Shown: one piece after another, positions 4,803-11,147 of the stretch
Position numbering within the stretch: position 1 is the stretch's first letter
Layout of the letters: every line of letters begins with the position of its first letter
Assembly (NCBI GenBank): GCA_030833265.1
Contig: JAURHO010000049.1
Span: 1-11,147, forward strand
Source of the DNA: Crocinitomicaceae bacterium
Lineage (GTDB): Bacteria > Bacteroidota > Bacteroidia > Flavobacteriales_D > Crocinitomicaceae
Direction of reading: 5' to 3'
Length of the DNA: 11,147 bases
Made by a program: the position numbers and the translations under genes
Notes under the pieces: generated by a model
What the model was told of the DNA's origin: nothing
The model's database searches: none
The model's input: only the letters and a program-made list of their open reading frames with translations

Positions 4803-6953
4803 ATGAATATAGGTACAAGAAAGTCAATTATGACCGGCGGCAAGGAGATCCTTGTAGAGACTGGTAAGTTGGCAAAACAGGCCGATGGGTCTGTAGTGGT
4901 TCGCATGGGCGATACCATGTTGCTTGCAACTGTTGTTGCGGCAAAAGAAGCAAAAGAAGGTGTAGATTTTCTTCCACTTACGGTAGATTACCGTGAGAAA
5001 TATGCGGCTGCAGGTCGTTTCCCTGGCGGATTCTTCCGTCGTGAGGCACGTCCTTCAGAAACAGAAATTCTCGTGATGCGTTTGGTTGACCGCGCCTTGC
5101 GTCCACTTTTCCCAGACGATTACCATGCTGAGGTGCAATTGATGATTCAATTGTTGTCTTATGATGGCGTCAATAACCCAGATGCTTTATGTGGTTTAGC
5201 TGCTTCAGCAGCAATCGCAGTTTCTGACATCCCATTCAATGGCCCAATGTCAGAAGTAAGAGTATGTCGTGTAAATGGTGAATACATCATCAACCCTACA
5301 ATGGCAGAAATTGCTCAATCTGATATCGACGTTATGGTTGCTGGTACTGCAAAAGACGTCAACATGGTTGAAGGTGAGATGAAAGAAGTTTCTGAAGCTG
5401 ACATGGTTGAAGTCATTAAATTGGCACATGCAGCGATCATCGAACAATGTAATTTCCAATTAGAACTTGCAGCTGAAATTCCAACGGCGAATCCTAAAAG
5501 AGAATATTGCCACGAAACTCATGACGAAGCGGTTAGAGCGCGCGTTTATGAATTGGCAATGGAAAAATGTAAAGATGTCGCTCGTATGGGATTGGCTAAC
5601 AAGTCAAAACGTACAGAGTTATTCGACGCTATTAAAGACGAAGTGAAAGCATCTTTCTCGGAAGAAGAATTAGCTGAAGCAGCGAAATTCATTTCTCCTT
5701 ACTTCTCTGAAGTGAAGAAAAAAGCGGTTCGTTGGGTCATGCTCAATGAGCGCAAGCGTTTGGATGGTCGTAACTTCGATGAAATCCGTCCAATCTGGGC
5801 TGAAGTAGATTACTTGCCAATGGTACACGGTTCAGCTGTATTCACAAGAGGGGAAACACAATCAATCACAACCCTTACTTTAGGTGGTAAAATGGATGAG
5901 CAGCTCATCGACGGCGCTACATTCCAAGGAACTGAAAAATTCTTATTACACTATAACTTCCCACCATTCTCCACAGGTGAAGCAAGACCATTACGCGGTA
6001 CTTCACGTCGTGAAATTGGTCACGGAAATTTGGCGCTTCGTGCACTTAAGCCAGTGATGCCAGACGATTACGCCTATGCAGTGCGTTTGGTTTCTGATAT
6101 CCTCGAATCAAATGGTTCGTCTTCAATGGCAACTGTTTGTGCGGGTACATTAGCATTAATGGATGGTGGTGTGCCAATCAAGGCACCTGTATCCGGAATT
6201 GCGATGGGCTTGGTAGCTGACGAAGGTAAATTTGCAGTCTTATCTGATATCCTTGGTGATGAAGATCACTTAGGGGACATGGACTTCAAAATTACGGGTA
6301 CAGCAAACGGAATCACCGCTTGTCAAATGGATATCAAGGTAGATGGTTTACCATACGAAATCTTGATGCAAGCACTTGAGCAAGCTCGTGCAGGTCGTTT
6401 ACACATTTTAGGTAAAATCACCGAAACCATTGCAGCGCCAAACACTGAAATGAAGCCACAAACACCGCGTTTGGAAGCATTCAATGTGCCTAACGAAATG
6501 ATCGGTGCGATCATCGGACCTGGAGGAAAAATCATTCAAGGTCTTCAGAAAGAAACCAAAACAACCATCACCATTGAAGAATTACCTACAGGTGAAGGTC
6601 GTGTTCAAATTCTTTCAAATAACGGCGACGACATGGCAGAAGCAATTCGCTTGATTCGTCAGATTGCATTCCCACCACAAGTTGAAGATGGAGCTACTTA
6701 CGAAGGTAAAGTGAAATCAGTGAAAGATTTCGGTTGTTTCGTTGAAATCGTACCGGGTACAGATGGCCTCATCCACATCTCTGAATTTGCTTGGGAAAAA
6801 ACAGCAAAAATGGAAGATGTTGTGAAAGAAGGCGAAGTGCTTACTTTCAAAGTCATTGGTAAAGATCCAAAGACTAAGAAATGGAAATTGTCTCGCAAAG
6901 TGTTGTTGCCACGTCCAGAGCGCCCAGCGCCAGAACAAGCTTCAGCAGAATAA
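4803..6953 (+). CDS. pnp: Polynucleotide phosphorylase (polyribonucleotide nucleotidyltransferase)
   Basis: This 716-residue protein is close to the usual 700-750. PNPase degrades RNA 3'-to-5' with phosphate, releasing nucleoside diphosphates, and can also add tails. It works as a trimer and in degradosome-type complexes. Domains in order are a first RNase PH-like core with FFRREARPSETE (77-88), a helical linker (about 230-310), and a second core with NERKRLDGR (315-323) and SDILGDEDHLGDMDF (481-495). D486 and D492 match the catalytic aspartates of E. coli PNPase. A KH domain with GxxG loop IGPGGK (571-576) and an S1 domain (about 629-702, with GLIHISEF at 655-662) follow. The C-terminus is short and acidic after a Pro-rich LLPRPERPAP. 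ATG 4803 is preceded by an A-rich stretch and no Shine-Dalgarno. It is downstream of rpsO past a hairpin and is closed by its own terminator. Confidence 0.98.
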   Translation: MNIGTRKSIMTGGKEILVETGKLAKQADGSVVVRMGDTMLLATVVAAKEAKEGVDFLPLTVDYREKYAAAGRFPGGFFRREARPSETEILVMRLVDRALRPLFPDDYHAEVQLMIQLLSYDGVNNPDALCGLAASAAIAVSDIPFNGPMSEVRVCRVNGEYIINPTMAEIAQSDIDVMVAGTAKDVNMVEGEMKEVSEADMVEVIKLAHAAIIEQCNFQLELAAEIPTANPKREYCHETHDEAVRARVYELAMEKCKDVARMGLANKSKRTELFDAIKDEVKASFSEEELAEAAKFISPYFSEVKKKAVRWVMLNERKRLDGRNFDEIRPIWAEVDYLPMVHGSAVFTRGETQSITTLTLGGKMDEQLIDGATFQGTEKFLLHYNFPPFSTGEARPLRGTSRREIGHGNLALRALKPVMPDDYAYAVRLVSDILESNGSSSMATVCAGTLALMDGGVPIKAPVSGIAMGLVADEGKFAVLSDILGDEDHLGDMDFKITGTANGITACQMDIKVDGLPYEILMQALEQARAGRLHILGKITETIAAPNTEMKPQTPRLEAFNVPNEMIGAIIGPGGKIIQGLQKETKTTITIEELPTGEGRVQILSNNGDDMAEAIRLIRQIAFPPQVEDGATYEGKVKSVKDFGCFVEIVPGTDGLIHISEFAWEKTAKMEDVVKEGEVLTFKVIGKDPKTKKWKLSRKVLLPRPERPAPEQASAE

Positions 6954-6973
6954 GCAGCATCAAAATAAAAGTG

Positions 6974-7000
6974 AAAAGGCGGGGAAACCCGCCTTTTTCT
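6974..7000 (+). terminator. Rho-independent terminator after pnp
   Basis: AAAAGGCGGG (6974-6983) pairs perfectly with CCCGCCTTTT (6988-6997) around a GAAA tetraloop and runs into a T tract. It lies 20 nt after the pnp stop. Confidence 0.92.
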
Positions 7001-7042
7001 TTGATAAGTATTTGCTAGTTTACAGTATATTAACTTACAAAA

Positions 7043-7053
7043 TTGTAATTTTA
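7043..7053 (+). promoter_or_regulatory. Possible promoter element before the 892-residue surface protein
   Basis: TTGTAATTTTA contains TAATTTTA, one base from TAnnTTTG, and ends 18 nt before the ATG at 7072. The same 11-mer lies 15 nt before the M1 peptidase start. No matching -33 box at normal spacing was found, so this is tentative. Confidence 0.3.
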
Positions 7054-7071
7054 CAGCTCAAAATTATTTTT

Positions 7072-9750
7072 ATGAAAAAAGGACTACTTTTTATGCTTAC
7101 TGTGCTCAGCCTCAATGCCTTCGCACAAGCATTTGAATCTTTTAATTTTACAAGTGCTGCTAACGCCAATGGCTGGGCCACACATAGCGGAACTGCTGCA
7201 GAAATTGTACCATTAACAACAGCTTCGCAATCGGGAAATAGCCTTAGCTACCCAGGTTTACAAACTTCAGTTGGTAACAGAATAGCCTTAGCTAATACTG
7301 GTACGGAAGATATCAATAAGCCTTTTACTACAACTGGAACCTCAGGTTATTTTTCTTTTTTAATTAACGTTACAAATACTACTGGTTTGACTGCGACAGG
7401 TGGTTATTTTATTGGTTTTGGTGGTACTGCCGGTGCATCAGTTACTATTTATTTTCCTCGTTTATTTATTAAAACAGGTACAGCAGCCAATACGTTTCAA
7501 TTGGGTATTCTGAATACAACGGGTGGTACGGGTGCTGTTGCTACTTATATTAGCACAGACTTCAATATCGGAACCACCTATCTTGTTGTTGCCAAAGCGG
7601 CTGCACCAGCAGCGGCCGGAGTAATTACAGCATCATTGTGGGTCAATCCTATTCCGGGGGCAGCCGAACCTACACCCTCTGTGACTAACTCCGGAGGAAC
7701 GAGTACCTGGCCAACCAATGGCATCCAGTCCGTCTTTTTGCGTCAAGCAACCGGGACAGGAAATTATGAAATCGACGAAATTCGTGCAGGGTCAACTTGG
7801 GCTTCAGTAACACCGGGTGCTGCTGCATCTTGTGTTACCTACAACACTATCTCAGCAATGGCTTGTAACAGCTATACCTTGAACAACCAAACTTATACAA
7901 CCTCAGGTACTTTTATTCAAACTTTACCAAATGCCAATACGGCTGGTTGTGACTCCATTATTAACCTCAACTTAATGATTCACAATTCCACAACCTCGAC
8001 ACAAAATGTTACTTATTGTGGCCCTTACACCTTGAATGGTCAGACCTACACTACATCTGGTACTTATACACAGAATTTACAAAATGTACATGGTTGTGAC
8101 AGCACCCTTACCTTGAACCTTAATTTGGTGGGTTCTTTAACTTTTTATCAAGATTTAGACAACGACGGCTATGGAAACGCTGCTGTTAGCCAATCAGGAT
8201 GTACTCCAATTGCTGGTTATGTTACCAATTCCACTGATTGCAACGACAACAATAATCAAATCCACCCAGGTGCTGTTGATGTACCAGGAAATGGCATTGA
8301 CGAAGATTGCAATGGTTTTGACGCGCCACTCCAAATGGGGATTTATCAATTTGCGGCTACTGTAGATTGTGCGACCCAAGATGTTGCTGCAACAACTACC
8401 GGTACTAATTTTACGTTTTCAAACTTCGAAGCGCAAGGAACTTCTTGTGCAGCAGGTGGAGGCGTCTTTAACCGCAGTGGTTGGAATACCACAGCAATTC
8501 TTGATCTCAATCAATACAATCAGTTTACGGTTTCAGGTGTCAATTGCACCAATCTAAACTTGAGTAAACTAGCACTCAATCAACGCACGAGTACTACTGG
8601 TGGGACGCCAACCATTTTCGTGCGCTCTAGCCTTGATAACTACGCAACTGATATTGATACACTAGCTTCGGGTTGGAATGGCAATGTTCCTTTTGCTGAT
8701 ACAATTATATTACCAGCAGCATTTTCAAACGTTGCTTCTGTTACTTTCCGTTTTTACGTGATCAACCAAGCCACTACCACATCAACCTTGCGCATGGACA
8801 ACGTCTCTGTTTGGGGTAACACAATCTCAATTTCACCGACCTTATTTTACGCAGATCAAGATGGTGATGGTTTTGGTAATGCCAATATGGATACCTTGTT
8901 GTGTAATGCACCAGCAGGATACGTAGCAAACAATACAGACTGTAACGATGCAGATGCTTTAGTCAATCCAACAACAATCTGGTACCAAGATTTAGACAAC
9001 GATCAAATCGGCAACACCAATGTTACGCAAACTGCTTGTATCCAACCAACTGGTTATGTGCTCGCAAATGGCGATTGCAATGACAATGATGCCAACATTA
9101 CCGCCCCTGTGATGTATTACACAGACAACGATCAAGACGGATTCGGCGATGAAGCATCAGGAACGTTGTTTTGTCAGGCACCTGTTAACCTAATTGCTAT
9201 TGGCGGCGATTGCGATGACAACAACAGTGCAATTAACCCGAATGCAACTGAGGTTTGTGATGGCATCGACAACAACTGTAATGGTCAACAAGACGAAGGG
9301 CTCACTTTCTTGAACTACTATTTTGATGGTGACAGCGATGGCTTTGGAATTGGTAACCCAACGGTTTCTTGTTCGCCAATTGCTGGTTATGCGACTCAAA
9401 ATGGTGACTGCGACGACAGCAATAATACTGTTTATCCTGGCGCTACAGATACTGAAGGCAATGGTATTGACGAAAACTGTGATGGAGTTGACGGAAACTT
9501 ATCCATCGAAAACTTGGCTTTTGAAAGTTCAATTGCACCAAACCCTAGTGCTGGTATTTTTGAAGTTCAATTAAATACGGCCATCAGTTTGGAAGTATTG
9601 GTTTTAGATTTAAACGGAAAGGTTCAAGCTACTTTTTCTAGTAATTCGAAAACCATTAACCTAGATTTAACGCAATTAAATCCCGGAACTTATTTCTTAA
9701 ACTTGGTAAGCGATAGCTATCAAACGACTCATCGTCTTGTGAAGCTATAA
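7072..9750 (+). CDS. Large T9SS-secreted surface protein with MopE-like Asp-rich repeats
   Basis: This 892-residue secreted protein is of unknown function. A signal peptide MKKGLLFMLTVLSLNAFAQ covers 1-19. Residues 20-245 look like a Thr/Gly-rich beta-sandwich. Two short Cys-containing repeats (about 265-301 and 316-350) share YTLNxQTYTTSGT and end in GCDS. Five MopE-like modules with DxDxDGFGN and DCNDNN motifs follow at 357-417, 591-632, 636-676, 681-743 and 748-807. A second beta-sandwich (about 418-590; NRSGWNT and IFVRSSLDNYATD) is inserted between the first and second modules. The Asp/Asn clusters resemble calcium-binding loops. Residues about 811-892 form a T9SS sorting domain (APNPSAGIF, PGTYFLNLVS). 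The frame is open back to 6856, but that overlaps pnp and its terminator; ATG 7072 begins the signal peptide. Terminators flank the gene on both sides, so it is monocistronic. An adhesin-like or surface-layer role is only a guess. Confidence 0.9.
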   Translation: MKKGLLFMLTVLSLNAFAQAFESFNFTSAANANGWATHSGTAAEIVPLTTASQSGNSLSYPGLQTSVGNRIALANTGTEDINKPFTTTGTSGYFSFLINVTNTTGLTATGGYFIGFGGTAGASVTIYFPRLFIKTGTAANTFQLGILNTTGGTGAVATYISTDFNIGTTYLVVAKAAAPAAAGVITASLWVNPIPGAAEPTPSVTNSGGTSTWPTNGIQSVFLRQATGTGNYEIDEIRAGSTWASVTPGAAASCVTYNTISAMACNSYTLNNQTYTTSGTFIQTLPNANTAGCDSIINLNLMIHNSTTSTQNVTYCGPYTLNGQTYTTSGTYTQNLQNVHGCDSTLTLNLNLVGSLTFYQDLDNDGYGNAAVSQSGCTPIAGYVTNSTDCNDNNNQIHPGAVDVPGNGIDEDCNGFDAPLQMGIYQFAATVDCATQDVAATTTGTNFTFSNFEAQGTSCAAGGGVFNRSGWNTTAILDLNQYNQFTVSGVNCTNLNLSKLALNQRTSTTGGTPTIFVRSSLDNYATDIDTLASGWNGNVPFADTIILPAAFSNVASVTFRFYVINQATTTSTLRMDNVSVWGNTISISPTLFYADQDGDGFGNANMDTLLCNAPAGYVANNTDCNDADALVNPTTIWYQDLDNDQIGNTNVTQTACIQPTGYVLANGDCNDNDANITAPVMYYTDNDQDGFGDEASGTLFCQAPVNLIAIGGDCDDNNSAINPNATEVCDGIDNNCNGQQDEGLTFLNYYFDGDSDGFGIGNPTVSCSPIAGYATQNGDCDDSNNTVYPGATDTEGNGIDENCDGVDGNLSIENLAFESSIAPNPSAGIFEVQLNTAISLEVLVLDLNGKVQATFSSNSKTINLDLTQLNPGTYFLNLVSDSYQTTHRLVKL
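7864..8121 (+). repeat. Two tandem Cys-containing repeats inside the surface protein
   Basis: The units lie at 7864-7974 and 8017-8121. Each encodes C..YTLNxQTYTTSGT, a QxLxN turn, then GCDS and an alternating LNL strand. Two cysteines about 25-30 residues apart in each unit could form a disulfide outside the cell. This type of repeat is common in large secreted Bacteroidota proteins. Confidence 0.8.
8140..9492 (+). repeat. Five MopE-like Asp-rich modules inside the surface protein
   Basis: Modules lie at 8140-8322, 8842-8967, 8977-9099, 9112-9300 and 9313-9492. Full modules (1, 4, 5) run from YxDxDxDGFG through GDCDDNN to a GIDxNCNG end; modules 2 and 3 stop after the DCND part. Module 3 has DNDQIG in place of DGDGFG. 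Short exact DNA matches link modules 1 and 3 (17 nt from 8149 and 8986) and modules 1 and 5 (16 nt from 8206 and 9376), consistent with internal duplication. Confidence 0.85.
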
Positions 9751-9785
9751 GCTTGCAACAATTCGTACCAACAGACGTCCTTTAT

Positions 9786-9810
9786 AAAGCCACCTTCGGG
9801 TGGCTTTTTT
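9786..9810 (+). terminator. Rho-independent terminator after the surface protein gene
   Basis: AAAGCCACC (9786-9794) pairs perfectly with GGTGGCTTT (9799-9807) around a very stable TTCG loop closed by C-G, followed by a T tract. It lies 35 nt past the stop at 9750. Confidence 0.93.
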
Positions 9811-9822
9811 GTTCGTGTTTAT

Positions 9823-9833
9823 TTGTAATTTTA
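9823..9833 (+). promoter_or_regulatory. Possible promoter element before the M1 peptidase
   Basis: TTGTAATTTTA is identical to the 11-mer before the neighbouring surface-protein gene and ends 15 nt before ATG 9849. It includes TAATTTTA, a one-base variant of TAnnTTTG. A TTTG at 9808-9811 is only 14 nt upstream, shorter than usual. Confidence 0.3.
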
Positions 9834-9848
9834 TATAAAAGTAATTCT

Positions 9849-11147
9849 ATGAAAAAACTACTGCTCCTTTTTTTACCCTTAAGCACTTTTGCACAGTATT
9901 TCCAACAAGATGTTTCTTATCAAATTGAAGTCAAGCTAGACGATAAAAAACACGAACTTACAGGGTTTGAAACCTTGGTGTATAAAAATAATTCGCCGCA
10001 AACCCTAGAGGTTTTATACATGCACGTATGGCCAAATGCCTATAAAAATGCTGAAACAGCGCTGGCCAAGCAGCTAAAGCGCACTGAAAAAGATAAAATT
10101 GGGCTTGCAAAACCAGAAGATTTAGGTTCAATTGATGCGCTCGATTTCAAAATTGATGGGCAAAATGTCAAGTGGGAGTTCACACCCGAGCACCAAGATA
10201 TCGTCTTGATCCATCTACCAAAAGCACTTGCATCAGGTGCGAGTCTTACTTTAACCACTCCCTTTAAAGTTAAAATTCCATCAGGTTCGATTTCTAGAAT
10301 GGGACATATCGGCCAATCTTATCAAATTACGCAATGGTACCCGAAGCCAGCTGTATTCGATCAAAATGGTTGGAACCAAATGCCTTACCTAAATCAAGGA
10401 GAATTTTATTCTGAATATGGCAATTTTGATGTGCAAATTACGGTGCCTTCAAATTACGTAGTTGGCGCAACCGGCGAGTTGCAAACCGCCTCTGAAATAG
10501 AGTTCTTGAACAAGCGTGTCGATGAATCTAAGAAAAAACTAGAGCGTTTAGTTGCCCAAGCTGAGGATCAAAAAGCCGCGAGTTCTTTTCCTGAATCTGC
10601 CACTACTTGGAAAACGATTCGCTATACCCAAGATCGCGTGCATGATTTTGCTTGGTTTGCCGATAAGCGCTTCTTAGTTCTCAAAGGTGAGGTGACTTTA
10701 CCTCATTCAAAAGAAACCGTAACAACTTGGGCCATGTTTACACCTCAGAATGCGAAGCTTTGGGCCAATTCACTCGAATACATCCACGACGGCACTTACT
10801 ATTACTCATTATGGAATGGAGATTACCCTTACAAGCATGTAACCGCCATTGACGGAACCATCAGTGCGGGTGGAGGCATGGAATACCCGATGATTACAGT
10901 TATCGGGAATGCAAGCAGCAAAGAAGAACTCGAGGTTGTGATTGTACACGAGGTAGGGCACAACTGGTTCTACGGAATTTTGGGCTCTAATGAGCGCGTT
11001 CACGGCTGGATGGACGAAGGCCTCAATACACTCAATGAAATGCGTTATGTCCAAACTAAATACCCAGACAACACGCGTTTTTCCGATATGGTGTTGGGTG
11101 GCCGTTTTCACCTCAATGACCTCGATCACCATGATTCTGGAGACATC
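9849..11147 (+). CDS. Secreted M1-family zinc metallopeptidase, partial (3' end beyond right edge)
   Basis: The frame is open from ATG 9849 to the window edge, 433 codons. A signal peptide MKKLLLLFLPLSTFAQ (1-16) exports it to the periplasm or beyond. The N-terminal part is the M1 beta-saddle, with VLYMHVWPNAYKN (about 56-68) and QWYPKPAVFD typical of Bacteroidota M1 members. The catalytic part has GGGMEYP (341-347), standing in for the GxMEN substrate-binding motif, then zinc motif HEVGH (367-371) and the third zinc ligand E390 in DEGLN, at the exact HExxH-x18-E spacing. It should trim N-terminal residues from peptides, helping protein use. A Lys/Glu-rich, probably helical insert (SEIEFLNKRVDESKKKLERL, about 215-234) interrupts the beta region. 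Any C-terminal T9SS domain would lie beyond the edge. A terminator precedes it, so it has its own promoter. Confidence 0.93.
   Translation, partial: MKKLLLLFLPLSTFAQYFQQDVSYQIEVKLDDKKHELTGFETLVYKNNSPQTLEVLYMHVWPNAYKNAETALAKQLKRTEKDKIGLAKPEDLGSIDALDFKIDGQNVKWEFTPEHQDIVLIHLPKALASGASLTLTTPFKVKIPSGSISRMGHIGQSYQITQWYPKPAVFDQNGWNQMPYLNQGEFYSEYGNFDVQITVPSNYVVGATGELQTASEIEFLNKRVDESKKKLERLVAQAEDQKAASSFPESATTWKTIRYTQDRVHDFAWFADKRFLVLKGEVTLPHSKETVTTWAMFTPQNAKLWANSLEYIHDGTYYYSLWNGDYPYKHVTAIDGTISAGGGMEYPMITVIGNASSKEELEVVIVHEVGHNWFYGILGSNERVHGWMDEGLNTLNEMRYVQTKYPDNTRFSDMVLGGRFHLNDLDHHDSGDI

Noticed and set aside
6856..7071. N-terminal extension of the 892-residue surface protein, overlapping pnp
   Set aside because: The extension covers the end of pnp and its terminator in another frame, and the signal peptide begins at ATG 7072.
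10040..10258. Minus-strand frames at 10040-10258 and 10809-11132
   Set aside because: Both lie antisense to the M1 peptidase, whose catalytic motifs are intact in the plus frame.

Overview
The window looks like a chromosomal segment of a Bacteroidota bacterium, most likely a member of the Flavobacteriales; the family cannot be fixed from sequence reading alone. Three things point there. Two proteins end in type IX secretion (T9SS, Por) sorting domains with a PNP motif and a GxYFLN tail. Three start regions carry the Bacteroidota -7 promoter box TATCTTTG. Translation starts are A/T-rich and lack Shine-Dalgarno sequences.

The left part (1 to about 4282) is read leftward. A gene for a T9SS-exported beta-propeller protein (2767-4020) is preceded by a clear cobalamin (B12) riboswitch (4126-4282) and closed by a strong terminator (2719-2750). 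It is probably a counterpart of the B12-capturing surface protein BtuG. Next comes a tightly packed operon: a PyrR-like phosphoribosyltransferase (2203-2697), murQ (1394-2203), an agmatinase-family ureohydrolase (346-1392) and a multi-pass membrane protein that runs off the left edge (1-352). Successive genes overlap by 1 nt, are 1 nt apart, and overlap by 7 nt, so translation is probably coupled.

The right part (about 4350 to 11147) is read rightward. The conserved pair rpsO (ribosomal protein S15) and pnp (polynucleotide phosphorylase) comes first, with a hairpin terminator or attenuator between the two genes and another terminator after pnp. Then comes an 892-residue T9SS surface protein made of beta-sandwich regions, two short Cys-containing repeats and five MopE-like Asp-rich, calcium-type modules. 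A UUCG-loop terminator separates it from an exported M1-family zinc metallopeptidase, which is cut by the right edge after 433 codons.

No tRNA, rRNA, insertion sequence, integrase or CRISPR array was seen. The most interesting unit is the B12 riboswitch controlling a single secreted propeller gene with no visible BtuB transporter beside it. Second is a phosphoribosyltransferase gene whose promoter geometry predicts a leaderless mRNA, with the promoter embedded in the preceding gene's terminator.
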